Shown here: piece after piece, positions 7,585 through 16,538 of the stretch
How positions within the stretch are numbered: position 1 is the first letter of the stretch
Layout of the letters: every line of letters starts with the position of its first letter
From: Paractinoplanes maris
GTDB lineage: Bacteria > Actinomycetota > Actinomycetes > Mycobacteriales > Micromonosporaceae
Direction of reading: 5' to 3'
Assembly: GCF_023544465.1 (NCBI RefSeq)
Contig: NZ_JALPVL010000008.1
Coordinates: 186,001 to 250,000 of the forward strand
DNA length: 64,000 nt
Translations under genes and position numbers: made by a program
The notes under the pieces: model-generated
Database searches by the model: none
What the model was told of the DNA's origin: nothing
The model's input: the letters and a program-made list of their open reading frames with translations, nothing else

Positions 7585-9357
7585 CTAGATTCCCTTGTCC
7601 TGCAGCCACATCTCCAGCAGGGCGAGCTGCCACAGCTGGTTGGCGCCGAGTGTGGTCCTCGGCGTGTTCGGGTCGGCCAGCAGGAGCTCCACGTACTCCG
7701 GCCGGAACAACCCCCGGTCACGCGCGGCCTGTGCCCCGAGCGCGTCGCGAACCTTGTCGAGCATGGCTCCTTCGAGGTGCCGGATGCCCGGAACCGGGAA
7801 GTAACCCTTGGTGCGGTCGATCACCTCGTCGGGGACGACCCCGCGGGCCGCCTCCTTGAGAACCCCCTTGCCACCGTGCGCCAGTTTCAGAGCGGGCGGG
7901 CAGGCCGCGGCCAGTTCCACCAACTCGTGATCGAGGAACGGTACGCGAGCTTCCAGCCCCCACGCCATAGTCATGTTGTCGACCCGTTTGACCGGATCGT
8001 CGACCAGCATCACCTGGGAGTCGAGACGCAATGCCGCGTCCACCGCGGTGTCGGCGCCGGGCCGGCCGAAGCTGGCGGCGACATAGGCCCGGCTGACGTC
8101 CTCGCCGATCAACCACTCGGGGCTCAGTTGCTGGGCGAGGCGGCTGTGCGGGCGGTCGAAGAACTCCTTCGCGTACGCATCGACGGCCTGATCCCTCTCG
8201 ACGTGCTCGAGCGGCGGATACCAGCTGTAGCCGGCCAGGATCTCGTCCGCTCCCTGACCAGATTGCACGACCTTGACGGATTTTGAAACATCTTCACTCA
8301 ACAGGTTGAACGCGATGCAGTCGTGCGAGACCATCGGCTCGCTCATCGCCGCCACGGTGTGGTCGACGGCGGGCAGGAAACGATCCTTGCCGATCCTGAT
8401 CTGGTGGTGCACCGTGTCGAACTGCTTCGCCACGATGTCGGAGTAGGCGAACTCGTCGCCCGTCTCACCACCGGCCGCCTCGAAGCCGATGCTGAAGGTC
8501 GTCAGGCCGCGCTGCCCCTGCTCGGCCAGCAGCGCCACGATGTAGCTGGAGTCGATGCCGCCCGAGAGCAGCACGCCCACCGGCACGTCGGCGACCATCC
8601 GCCGCTCGACCGCGAGCTTCAGCTTCTCGTGGATGAGCTCGGGCCACTCGGCGTCGGCGATGTCCGGCCGCCGGGTGAACGACGCCTCCCAGTAGACCCG
8701 CTCGGTCGACGTGCCGTCGGTCCGGATGACGCGCACGGTCGCCGGGGGCAGTTTCCGGACGCCGTTGACGATCGTGCGCGGGGCCGGCACCACCGAGTGG
8801 AACGTCATGTAGTGCTGCAGGGCGACCTTGTCGATCGACTTGTCCACGTCACCGGCCGCCAGCAGCGCGGGCAGTGTCGACGCGAAGCGCACCCGGCCGC
8901 GGGTCTCGGCCAGGTAGAGCGGCTTGATGCCGAGCCGGTCGCGGGCCAGCACGACCGTACCGCTGTCGTGCTCGACGATCACGAAGGCGAACATGCCGAG
9001 GAAGTGCTGCACGCAGTCGGCGCCCCAGCGGTGGTAGGCCTTGATGATCACCTCGGTGTCCGAGGTGGAGAAGAACTTGTAGCCGTACCCCTGGAGCTCC
9101 TCGCGCAGCTGCTTGTAGTTGTAGATGCAGCCGTTGAAGACCAGGGAGAGTCCCAGCTCGTCGTCGGTCATCGGCTGGCCGCCGGCCTCGGAGAGGTCGA
9201 TGATCTTGAGGCGGCGGTGGCCGAGGGCGACCGGTCCACGCGCCCACAGGCCCTCGCCGTCCGGACCCCGCGACTCGAGGCAGGGCAGCATGCGGCGGAC
9301 CGCCTCGGCGTCCGCGAGGTGTCCGTCGTACCGCAGTTCGCCCGCGATTCCGCACAT
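7585..9357 (-). CDS. Asparagine synthase-type amidotransferase (NAGGN-trio-like)
   Basis: A 590-residue class II glutamine amidotransferase. Cys2 (MCGIAG) is the N-terminal glutaminase nucleophile once the Met is removed; the glutaminase domain covers about residues 1-200. The synthetase domain has the pyrophosphate loop SGGIDSS, GQGADEILAGYSWYP and the late KGYFPVPGIRHLEG block. I associate that block with the subgroup that amidates the dipeptide N-acetylglutaminylglutamine, rather than with plain AsnB. It should use glutamine and ATP to amidate a carboxylate made by the upstream gene. It sits 58 bases after the GCS2/ATP-grasp fusion and 19 bases before the peptidase. A GGGAGG site lies upstream of the ATG. 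The actual substrate cannot be read from sequence, and asparagine synthesis remains possible. Confidence 0.85.
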   Translation of the reverse strand: MCGIAGELRYDGHLADAEAVRRMLPCLESRGPDGEGLWARGPVALGHRRLKIIDLSEAGGQPMTDDELGLSLVFNGCIYNYKQLREELQGYGYKFFSTSDTEVIIKAYHRWGADCVQHFLGMFAFVIVEHDSGTVVLARDRLGIKPLYLAETRGRVRFASTLPALLAAGDVDKSIDKVALQHYMTFHSVVPAPRTIVNGVRKLPPATVRVIRTDGTSTERVYWEASFTRRPDIADAEWPELIHEKLKLAVERRMVADVPVGVLLSGGIDSSYIVALLAEQGQRGLTTFSIGFEAAGGETGDEFAYSDIVAKQFDTVHHQIRIGKDRFLPAVDHTVAAMSEPMVSHDCIAFNLLSEDVSKSVKVVQSGQGADEILAGYSWYPPLEHVERDQAVDAYAKEFFDRPHSRLAQQLSPEWLIGEDVSRAYVAASFGRPGADTAVDAALRLDSQVMLVDDPVKRVDNMTMAWGLEARVPFLDHELVELAAACPPALKLAHGGKGVLKEAARGVVPDEVIDRTKGYFPVPGIRHLEGAMLDKVRDALGAQAARDRGLFRPEYVELLLADPNTPRTTLGANQLWQLALLEMWLQDKGI

Positions 9358-9415
9358 GATTAGAGAACCTCCCTCTCGTCGGTTTCGATCGTGTCACCGG
9401 GCCGTAACGCGCCGG

Positions 9416-11992
9416 TCACCCCAGCAACCAGGTGTCCTTCGAGCCGCCGCCGCGCGACGAGTTGACGATCATCGAGCCGGCCGGCGCGACCCGGGTCAGG
9501 GCGGCCGGGGCGACCACCGAGCCGGTGCCGGTGAAGACGAAGGCGCGCAGGTCGACGTGCCGGGGGGCCAGCTGATGGCCGTCGAAGACCGGGTGCGTCG
9601 AGAGCTGGACGACCTCCTGGGCGACCCACCGGTGCGGCGCGGTGCGGATCTGCCGCCGGACGGCCGCCAGGTCCTCCGGCGTCGCGTGCGGGCCGATCAC
9701 GATGCGGTCGCCGCCGTAGCCGTCCACCGGCTTGCAGACCAGCTGGTCGAGGCGGTCGAGCACCTCGGCCCGCTGCTCGGGGATGCCGCACAGATAGGTC
9801 TTCACGTCGGCCAGCAGCGGCTTCTCGCCCAGGTAGTACTCGATCAGCTGGGGCACGTAGGCGTACACGGCCTTGTCGTCGCCGATCCCGTTGCCGAGCG
9901 CGTTGGCCAGCACCACGGTGTCGGCGTGCAGCGCGGTGACCAAGCTCGGTCCGAGCGGCATGCCGTCGGCCCCGGGCGAGTGGACCAGGCTGTCCTCGCC
10001 CATCCGCAGATAGATCACGTCGACCGGATGGCGCTTGCCGTCACGCAGCCGGAACACCCGGGTCTCGTCGACGAACAGCTCGGTGCTGCGGACGACCGGG
10101 ACGCCCATCTCCTCGGCCAGCATCCGGTGCTCGAACCAGGCCGAGTCGTCCGGGCCCTGGCTGAGAACGACGATCCTCGGGTCGTCGCCGGCGGCCGGGC
10201 GGGCCGACTCGGTGAGCGCGCGGCGCAGCATCTCGGGGGTGCGCTCGACCGAGATGAGGCCGTCCGGTTCGGGCAGCTCGGGCAGGACGGCCTGGGTCAG
10301 GCGGCGGTTCTGCATGGCGTACGCGATGCCCGAGGGCACCCGCAGGTTGTCCTCGAGCACGCACCAGCGGCCGACGTCGTCGCGCACCAGGTCGACCCCG
10401 GCCACCTGGGCCCGGACTCCCTCGTGGGTGATCAGGGCGCCGCTCGGCCGCAGCTCGGGCGAGCCGTCGAGCACCCACTCGGGCACGATGCCGTCCCGGA
10501 CGACGTTCCGGTCGCCGTAGACGTCCTGGATGAACAGGTCGAGCGCGCGCACCCGCTGCACCAGCCCGCCGCGCAGGCCCGACCAGTCGGACGCGGGCAC
10601 GATGCGCGGCACCAGGTCGAACGGGAAGAGCCGGGTGGCGGCCTCGCCGGCCACGCTGAACGTGATGCCCCGTGAACGCTGCTCGTCGTCCCGGGCGTCC
10701 TCCCGCCGTCGCAGACCGGCCGAGCCGAGCGCCGACAGGACATTGACGACTCCCGCGTACGCCGGAGCGACCTCGCCGTCCGGGAAGGCCTCATCGCCGG
10801 CGGAGGCGTAGGGGAAGAGCCCGGCCGGAACCGACTGGCCCTCGGGACCGATGCCGGTCGCGCCGCCCCGGGTGTCGGCCACCATCAGGTCGACCACGTC
10901 CGAGATGCGGCCCCGGCGGGCCAGGGCCCGGCGCTGGCGGGCGGCCGAGCTGCCCCGGCTGAGCGCCCGCACCGACAGGTCGAAGACCTGCTCCCAGTCG
11001 CCCAGCTCCTCGAGCTGTGGGCGCAGGTCGCCGACCAGCCGCTCGACGGCGACCGCGGCCGGGATCGGCTCGATCGAGCGGGGCAGGTCGAGCAGGTCGC
11101 CCTCGAGGCCGGAGCGGGCGGCGCGCCACATCGCGGCCCGGTGCAGCGGCGGGCGGGTCGGGGTGAACGGCCGACCGGCGCGGTAGTCCTGCTGGGCCCG
11201 CAGGACCAGGCCGCGGAACAGCCCGGCGATCAACACGACGGTGTCGACGTCGGGGCTGGAGTCGGTGACCCGCAGCTCGACCGTGGGCACGTGGGCCGAC
11301 GGCCGGACGTCGAAATAGACCATCTTGGGGTCGGTGATGGTGCCCGAGGCGATCAGGTCGGCGACCAGCTCGTCGAACTCGGCGGCGCTGTTCAGCGGCC
11401 CCGGGTCGCCGGCGGTCGGCCAGCGCAGCCAGACCAGCGAGCGCACGCTGGCATAGCCGGAGTCCTCACCCATCCAGTAGGGCGAGCTGGTGCTGAGCGA
11501 CAGCAGCACGGGCAGCGAGGACGCGACCCGCTGGGTGACGGCGACCGCCTCGTCCCGGTCGGGGACGCCGACGTGCACCTGGGCGCCGCAGATCAGTTGC
11601 TCCCGGGCCAGCATCTGGTAGTCGTCCAGCATCCGCCGGTAACGCGACGTGGCCGTCACCGGGAGTGACTCCAGGTCGACCAGCGGGACCGTCCCCGCGG
11701 CGACCAGGCCGAGCCCGAGTGACTCGGCGACCGTGATCGCCGTGCGGCGGCGCTCGACGATGGCGTCGCGCAAACCGTCCAGGGTGCCGGCCACCGGGGT
11801 GTTCGTCTCGACCACCGACCGGTGCAGCTCCGCCGAGAAGGCGGTCGGGTCGAGCTTGTCGAGGATCTCCTGCGCCCGCGGCACCAGCTCCCGGGTGACC
11901 AGGTCGACGACGTGCAATTCCTCCTCGACACCGAGGTCGAGACCGTGGCTCGCGGTCGCGTCGCCCGAGGTCACACTGAGAGACTCCGTCAT
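9416..11992 (-). CDS. GCS2-type carboxylate-amine ligase fused to circularly permuted ATP-grasp
   Basis: An 858-residue two-enzyme fusion. Residues about 15-385 form a GCS2/YbdK-like glutamate-amine ligase (start motif LGVEEELHVVD, then CGAQVHVGVPDRDE and DVRPSAHVPTVELRV). Residues about 430-858 form a COG2308-type circularly permuted ATP-grasp (RALDLFIQDVYG, VLEDNLRVPSGIAYAMQNR, GDDKAVYAYVPQLI, CKPVDGYGG, near the end VNSSRGGGSKDTW). Both halves make amide bonds from amino or carboxyl groups at the expense of ATP, so the protein could build a short gamma- or alpha-linked peptide. It heads the operon followed by the amidotransferase and S9 peptidase. The start MTESLSV at 11992 matches the beginning of homology and has AAGGCGG upstream; a longer frame to 12283 looks non-coding. 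Confidence 0.88.
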   Translation of the reverse strand: MTESLSVTSGDATASHGLDLGVEEELHVVDLVTRELVPRAQEILDKLDPTAFSAELHRSVVETNTPVAGTLDGLRDAIVERRRTAITVAESLGLGLVAAGTVPLVDLESLPVTATSRYRRMLDDYQMLAREQLICGAQVHVGVPDRDEAVAVTQRVASSLPVLLSLSTSSPYWMGEDSGYASVRSLVWLRWPTAGDPGPLNSAAEFDELVADLIASGTITDPKMVYFDVRPSAHVPTVELRVTDSSPDVDTVVLIAGLFRGLVLRAQQDYRAGRPFTPTRPPLHRAAMWRAARSGLEGDLLDLPRSIEPIPAAVAVERLVGDLRPQLEELGDWEQVFDLSVRALSRGSSAARQRRALARRGRISDVVDLMVADTRGGATGIGPEGQSVPAGLFPYASAGDEAFPDGEVAPAYAGVVNVLSALGSAGLRRREDARDDEQRSRGITFSVAGEAATRLFPFDLVPRIVPASDWSGLRGGLVQRVRALDLFIQDVYGDRNVVRDGIVPEWVLDGSPELRPSGALITHEGVRAQVAGVDLVRDDVGRWCVLEDNLRVPSGIAYAMQNRRLTQAVLPELPEPDGLISVERTPEMLRRALTESARPAAGDDPRIVVLSQGPDDSAWFEHRMLAEEMGVPVVRSTELFVDETRVFRLRDGKRHPVDVIYLRMGEDSLVHSPGADGMPLGPSLVTALHADTVVLANALGNGIGDDKAVYAYVPQLIEYYLGEKPLLADVKTYLCGIPEQRAEVLDRLDQLVCKPVDGYGGDRIVIGPHATPEDLAAVRRQIRTAPHRWVAQEVVQLSTHPVFDGHQLAPRHVDLRAFVFTGTGSVVAPAALTRVAPAGSMIVNSSRGGGSKDTWLLG

Positions 11993-12176
11993 GGGGACCG
12001 CCTTTCTGATGGCCCAACACTGCCTCGTCGGAGCCTTGCCATCACATGTGCCGAATCTGTCACGTGCCCGTTTCCGTCCTGAGCCATGCATGACTGTGAC
12101 GACATGCGAGGCGGCGGTCCAGCCCTTCGCATACACCCTGTAACGTCGGGCCGAACTCTCACCGGAGGTTTGTTTG

Positions 12177-13256
12177 ATGAGCAATGTCGTCGTGGTGACC
12201 GGATCCGCCGGTTTGATCGGCTCCGAGTCGGTGAGGCACTTCGCCGGGCTCGGCATGGACGTCGTCGGCATCGACAACGACATGCGCAGCTACTTCTTCG
12301 GCCAGGACGGCTCCACCCGGTGGAACCTGGACCGCCTGACCAAGGAGGTCGGCGACCGCTACACCCACCACGAGATCGACATCCGGGACCGGGACGGCCT
12401 GGCCGCCCTCTTCGCCCGGCTCGGCAAGAACATCGGCCTGGTCATCCACGCCGCCGCGCAGCCTTCGCACGACTGGGCGGCCAAGGAGCCGTTCACCGAC
12501 TTCGACGTCAACGCGGTCGGCACGCTCAACATGCTCGAGGCCGCGCGCGCCCACGCGCCGAGCGCCCCGTTCATCTTCACCTCGACCAACAAGGTCTACG
12601 GCGACACCCCCAACCGGCTCCCGCTGATCGAGCACGAGACGCGGTATGAGCTGCCCGAGGATCACCGGTGGTATCAGGGCATCGACGAGGACATGTCGAT
12701 CGACCAGACCATGCACTCGGTCTTCGGTGCGTCCAAGGTGGCCGCCGACGTGCTTACCCAGGAGTACGGCCGGTATTTCGACATGCCGACGGCGGTGTTC
12801 CGCGGCGGCACGCTCACCGGCCCGGGTCACTCGGCCGCCGAGCTGCACGGCTTCTTGGCGTACGTGATGAGGTGCGTCATGGAGCAGCGGATGTACCACA
12901 TCTACGGTTACAAGGGGAAAATGGTCCGCGACGCGATCCACTCGCACGACCTGGTCTCCGCGTTCGAGGCCTTCCACCGGGCGCCGCGCGTCGCCGAGGT
13001 CTACAACATGGGCGGCGGCCGATTCTCCAACTGCAGCCACATCGAGGCGTTCAAGATCGCCGAGGAGATCACCGGTCTGGAGGCCCGCACCGACTATGTC
13101 GACCAGGCCCGCACCGGTGACCACCAGTGGTGGATCAGCAGCACGGCCCGCTTCGAGCAGCACTACCCGGACTGGAAGCTGACCTACGACGTCCCGGCGA
13201 TCCTGCGCGAGATGTACGAGGCGAACCAGGACGTCTGGAAGCCGGCCGCCGGTTAG
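12177..13256 (+). CDS. NAD-dependent sugar-nucleotide epimerase (CDP-paratose 2-epimerase-like SDR)
   Basis: A 359-residue extended short-chain dehydrogenase. The Rossmann glycine motif is at G9/G12/G15 (TGSAGLIGS). The acidic ribose contact is IDND, and [15 protein letters not shown] resembles the CDP-paratose/tyvelose epimerases. The usual YxxxK catalytic segment reads FGASK, with Phe183 and Lys187, so the catalytic Tyr position appears changed. I believe similar proteins with Phe exist, so this may mark a subgroup. The substrate is unknown; no dTDP- or CDP-sugar operon is adjacent. The ATG at 12177 is preferred over TTG at 12174; GGAGG lies 8 bases upstream. The gene is divergent from the GCS2/ATP-grasp operon across 184 bases, which must hold both promoters. 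Confidence 0.82.
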   Translation: MSNVVVVTGSAGLIGSESVRHFAGLGMDVVGIDNDMRSYFFGQDGSTRWNLDRLTKEVGDRYTHHEIDIRDRDGLAALFARLGKNIGLVIHAAAQPSHDWAAKEPFTDFDVNAVGTLNMLEAARAHAPSAPFIFTSTNKVYGDTPNRLPLIEHETRYELPEDHRWYQGIDEDMSIDQTMHSVFGASKVAADVLTQEYGRYFDMPTAVFRGGTLTGPGHSAAELHGFLAYVMRCVMEQRMYHIYGYKGKMVRDAIHSHDLVSAFEAFHRAPRVAEVYNMGGGRFSNCSHIEAFKIAEEITGLEARTDYVDQARTGDHQWWISSTARFEQHYPDWKLTYDVPAILREMYEANQDVWKPAAG

Positions 13257-13309
13257 CCGCGCGCTCGGGTCGTAACGTTCGGTTAACCCGCTATCGGTAC
13301 ATTGCCGGA

Positions 13310-15433
13310 ATGTCCGTATTGAAGGTATTTCGGCATGACGTCCCGGCGTCGATCGTCGTCTTCCTGATCGCCATCCCGCTCTCGCTCGGCATCGCCGCGG
13401 CCTCGGGCGCGCCCCTGCTCGCGGGGCTGATCGCCGCGGTGGTCGGCGGTGTGGTCGTGGGAGCGCTGAGCGGCGCGCCGCTGCAGGTCAGCGGACCGGC
13501 CGCCGGGCTCACGGTGATCGTGGCGGGGACCATCGCGAGCTACGGCTTCGCCGGCACCGCTGCCATCGTCGCGCTCGCCGGTGGTCTGCAGATCCTGCTG
13601 GGTGTGGCCCGCCTCGGCCGGGCCGCGCTCTCGCTCTCGCCCGCTGTCGTCCACGGCATGCTCGCCGGCATCGGCCTGGTCATCGCGCTCAGCCAGATCC
13701 ACGTGCTGCTCGGCGGTGACGCGCAGAGCGAGGCCTGGAAGAACCTGCGCGACCTGCCCGCCCAGGTGGTGGGCAACCACGGCGTGTCGACCATGCTCGG
13801 CGTGCTCACCATCGCCGTACTCCTGCTCTGGCCCCGCCTGGTGAAGACCTCGCTGCTGCCGGCCGCCCTGGCCGCGGTCGTTCTGGCCACCGCGCTGGCC
13901 GCCGCCATCGGGGCCGACGTCAAACGGGTCGACCTGCCCGCGAACCCGCTCGACGAGATCGTGTTCCCGCGCTGGCCGGACGCCGAGCCGGGCGAGATCG
14001 CGATCGCGGTGGTCACCATCGCCCTGGTCGCCAGCGTCGAGTCGCTGCTCTCGGCGGTGGCCGTCGACCGCCTGCACGACGGCCCGCGGGCCGACCTCAA
14101 CCGCGAGCTGGTCGCCCAGGGAGCCGGCAACGCGACCTCGGGCCTGCTGGGCGGCCTGCCGATCACCGGCGTCATCGTCCGCAGCTCGGCCAATGTGGCC
14201 GCCGGAGCTCGTACGCGGGTCTCGGCGATTCTGCATGGCCTGTGGATCGCGGCCTTCGTGCTGCTGTGCGCGCCGCTGCTCGAGACGATCCCGATGGCGG
14301 CGCTGGCGGCGGTGCTGGTCGTGGTGGGGCTCCGGCTGATCAGCCTGGCCCAGATCCGCACGTACATCCGGCACCGCGAACTGCCCACCTATCTGATCAC
14401 CGCGACCGGCGTGGTGGTGACCGACCTGCTGACCGGGGTCGCGCTCGGCCTCGCCTCGGCGGTGCTGCTCATGCTGTGGCGGCTGGCGCGGTGCGAGACC
14501 GAGGTTGTCGAGGCCGGGCCGGGGGAGTGGACGGTCACGATCAGCGGCTCGCTCGCCTTCGTGGGCTCGGGGCGGGTGGCTCGCGCGCTGGCCCTCGTGC
14601 CGGCCGGCGAGCGCGTGACGATCGAGCTGCACCTCGACTATCTCGACCACGGGGCGTTCCAGGTGATCGACGACTGGCGGGAGGCGTTCGAGAGGGCGGG
14701 CGGCACCGTGACGGTGCGCGAGACCCACGACGGGTGGTTCTCGCGAGCCCGGAGCGGGCGGCTGGGCGACGGCAAGACCGCGCCGGCCCGCCGTTTCGGC
14801 TCGTGGTCGCAGTGGCAGAGCCGCGACCGTCAACGGCGCGACGCGATGGAGACCGGCATCCGCGAGTTCGAGCTGAGCGTGGCGCCACTGGTACGTCCCC
14901 ACCTGGCTGGCCTCGCCCGCGACGGCCAGCAGCCCGAGCAGCTCTTCATCACCTGCGCCGACTCCCGCCTGGTGCCCAACCTGATCACCACCAGCGGCCC
15001 CGGCGACCTGTTCTGCGTCCGCAACGTGGGCAACATCGTCCCGCCCCACGGTGCGGGCGACGCCTCGGTGGGTGCGGCCGTCGAGTTCGCCGTGGAGGTC
15101 CTGGGCGTGCACGCGATCACGGTCTGCGGCCACTCGGGCTGCGGTGCCGTGCGGGCCCTGATGACCGGCGGCTTCCGCGAGGACCAGGCCCTGGGCCGGT
15201 GGCTGACCCAATCGGGCGCCGACTTCACCGAGTGCACCGACGAGGAGCACTGCGTCACCGCCAACGTGGCCCAGCAACTGATCAACCTGCGGACCTATCC
15301 GGTGGTGCGAACCGCCGAGGCGGCGGGCCGGCTGAAGCTGACCGGCCTCTACTTCAACCTGGCCGAGGCTCACATGTACACCGTCGACCCTCTCCGCGGC
15401 GTCCGGGACACCGTCCCGATCAACATGCCCTAG
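13310..15433 (+). CDS. SulP-type anion transporter fused to STAS and beta-carbonic anhydrase
   Basis: A 707-residue inner-membrane protein. Residues 1 to about 390 form the many-helix SulP transporter core (VSGPAAGLTV, GLLGGLPITGVIVRSSAN). Residues about 405-490 resemble a degenerate STAS domain. Residues about 515-707 are a beta-class carbonic anhydrase with zinc ligands C549, H608 and C611 and the catalytic D551 (CADSR and HSGCGAV). Fusions of this kind are thought to import bicarbonate or another anion while interconverting CO2 and bicarbonate at the inner face. The ATG start gives the transporter N terminus directly; only a weak CGGA precedes it. The stop overlaps by 4 bases the convergent isomerase-like gene. 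No partner transporter gene is adjacent. Confidence 0.9.
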   Translation: MSVLKVFRHDVPASIVVFLIAIPLSLGIAAASGAPLLAGLIAAVVGGVVVGALSGAPLQVSGPAAGLTVIVAGTIASYGFAGTAAIVALAGGLQILLGVARLGRAALSLSPAVVHGMLAGIGLVIALSQIHVLLGGDAQSEAWKNLRDLPAQVVGNHGVSTMLGVLTIAVLLLWPRLVKTSLLPAALAAVVLATALAAAIGADVKRVDLPANPLDEIVFPRWPDAEPGEIAIAVVTIALVASVESLLSAVAVDRLHDGPRADLNRELVAQGAGNATSGLLGGLPITGVIVRSSANVAAGARTRVSAILHGLWIAAFVLLCAPLLETIPMAALAAVLVVVGLRLISLAQIRTYIRHRELPTYLITATGVVVTDLLTGVALGLASAVLLMLWRLARCETEVVEAGPGEWTVTISGSLAFVGSGRVARALALVPAGERVTIELHLDYLDHGAFQVIDDWREAFERAGGTVTVRETHDGWFSRARSGRLGDGKTAPARRFGSWSQWQSRDRQRRDAMETGIREFELSVAPLVRPHLAGLARDGQQPEQLFITCADSRLVPNLITTSGPGDLFCVRNVGNIVPPHGAGDASVGAAVEFAVEVLGVHAITVCGHSGCGAVRALMTGGFREDQALGRWLTQSGADFTECTDEEHCVTANVAQQLINLRTYPVVRTAEAAGRLKLTGLYFNLAEAHMYTVDPLRGVRDTVPINMP

Positions 15434-16062
15434 GACGGCGGCAGCCGGGTGGCGAGCTGCTCGACGCCGGGGCCGGTCAGGTCGGTGAGTGCGGCCCGCC
15501 GGCCCGTCACCGCCATGCCGAGAGCTTCGAGCGAGCCGGTCACCACGGCGCCCGCGCCGGTGTACCAGGTGCCGTCGCCGGCGCGGAGTTCCAGGCCGTC
15601 GAGGCGGCCCGGTGGCACCAGGGCCGGCGCCACACCGGGAGAGGTGAGGTAGTCGAGGAGCAGCCGCCAATGGTCGGCCGGCACGTCGGCCGCGAGACCG
15701 AGCGGCCGGGCGATGTCCCGCAGGTGCACGCAGGTCTCGGCGAACGGGCCCATCGGCCCGACGCGGGGCGGGTCGACCCGGTCGGCCGCATGCGCGCGCA
15801 GCAGGGCGATCAGTTCGGGTCTCGGCCGGTGGGCCAGCCGGCGGGTGAAGTGGTCGACGGTCCGGTCGGTGTCGCCGCGGTACCGGAGGGAGGCCAGGAA
15901 GAACCGGCCGAACCCGACGAGCATCGGCTGCACGAAGTGGGCGGCCAGATGCCGTACGGTCCACCCGCCGCACAGGGTGGGCGACTCCCACTGCTCGTCG
16001 TCGAGGCTTTCCAGTACGCCGGCGATCATCAGCCGGTTCTCGGTGGTGAGCTGATAGATCAT
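15430..16062 (-). CDS. Maleylpyruvate isomerase/mycothiol S-transferase-like protein
   Basis: A 210-residue DinB-fold protein of the MDMPI_N (mycothiol-dependent maleylpyruvate isomerase) type. The N-terminal helix ends with SLDDEQWESPTLCGGWTVRHLAAH, whose Trp-x-x-x-x-x-Cys-x-x-Trp and His pattern is typical of the family. A second segment, FAETCVHLRDIARPLGL, supplies the next helix and a metal-site His. A C-terminal beta-rich portion follows. Members use mycothiol as a cofactor or thiol substrate; the exact reaction is unknown. Its ATG overlaps the stop of the MarR gene by 4 bases (ATGA), so translation should be coupled and MarR may control its own partner enzyme. A 4-base convergent overlap with the SulP fusion marks its end. 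Confidence 0.75.
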   Translation of the reverse strand: MIYQLTTENRLMIAGVLESLDDEQWESPTLCGGWTVRHLAAHFVQPMLVGFGRFFLASLRYRGDTDRTVDHFTRRLAHRPRPELIALLRAHAADRVDPPRVGPMGPFAETCVHLRDIARPLGLAADVPADHWRLLLDYLTSPGVAPALVPPGRLDGLELRAGDGTWYTGAGAVVTGSLEALGMAVTGRRAALTDLTGPGVEQLATRLPPS

Positions 16063-16514
16063 CGGTCGCCCCCGGCCCGGCTCCGCACGTCCCGGTTGAG
16101 GCTGCGCAGCACCTTGACCGCCGTGGCGATCTCGTCGGCCGTGCACTCGCCGGCCATCCGGTCCAGCCGCCCGAGCTCGTCCCGCCGGATCCGCTCGAAC
16201 CGCGCCGCACCGGCCGCCGTCAGTCCGATCAGCACGGACCGCCGGTGGGCCGGATTGTCCCGTGTCTCGACGAGCCCCCGCTCGCTCAAGTCGTTGACGT
16301 GCCGCTGAATCCCTTGGCGTGCTAGGTCGAGCCGCTCGCCGATGGCCGGCACCGTGGCCGGTCCGTTGTCGGCGAGCACCTCCAGCACCGCCCGCATGCC
16401 GACGGTCAGCCCGTCGGCCGCCAGGTCCTGTTCCACCACCCGGGCCGAGTTGAGCACCAGCGGCCGCACCTGGCGCAACACGTCGTACAGCAGGACACCC
16501 CGGTTCGCCGACAT
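16059..16514 (-). CDS. MarR family transcriptional regulator
   Basis: A 151-residue winged-helix regulator. The DNA-binding core is visible: GMRAVLEVLADNGPATVPAIGERLDLARQ, recognition helix region QGIQRHVNDLSERGLVE, and wing DNPAHRRSVLIGLT. Long N- and C-terminal helices would form the dimer. MarR proteins usually repress and respond to phenolic or oxidative ligands. The start codon lies inside a 12-bp-arm inverted repeat, which suggests autoregulation. It is coupled by ATGA overlap to the mycothiol-type isomerase, and the NmrA-like reductase gene lies 24 bases upstream on the same strand. The group is therefore probably a small detoxification operon. Confidence 0.88.
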   Translation of the reverse strand: MSANRGVLLYDVLRQVRPLVLNSARVVEQDLAADGLTVGMRAVLEVLADNGPATVPAIGERLDLARQGIQRHVNDLSERGLVETRDNPAHRRSVLIGLTAAGAARFERIRRDELGRLDRMAGECTADEIATAVKVLRSLNRDVRSRAGGDR

Positions 16515-16537
16515 GACAACAATGATGTCATATCGGC
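16507..16537. promoter_or_regulatory. Candidate MarR operator (12-bp inverted repeat)
   Basis: GCCGACATGACA (16507-16518) and TGTCATATCGGC (16526-16537) are inverted repeats matching at 11 of 12 positions across a 7-base spacer. The left arm contains the MarR start codon. The size and centre fit a MarR dimer site. Confidence 0.7.
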
Positions 16538-16538
16538 G

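Noticed and set aside
11993-12283. N-terminal extension of the GCS2/ATP-grasp fusion
   Set aside because: The added 97 residues lack similarity to the family; ATG 11992 with AAGGCGG upstream gives the canonical N terminus.
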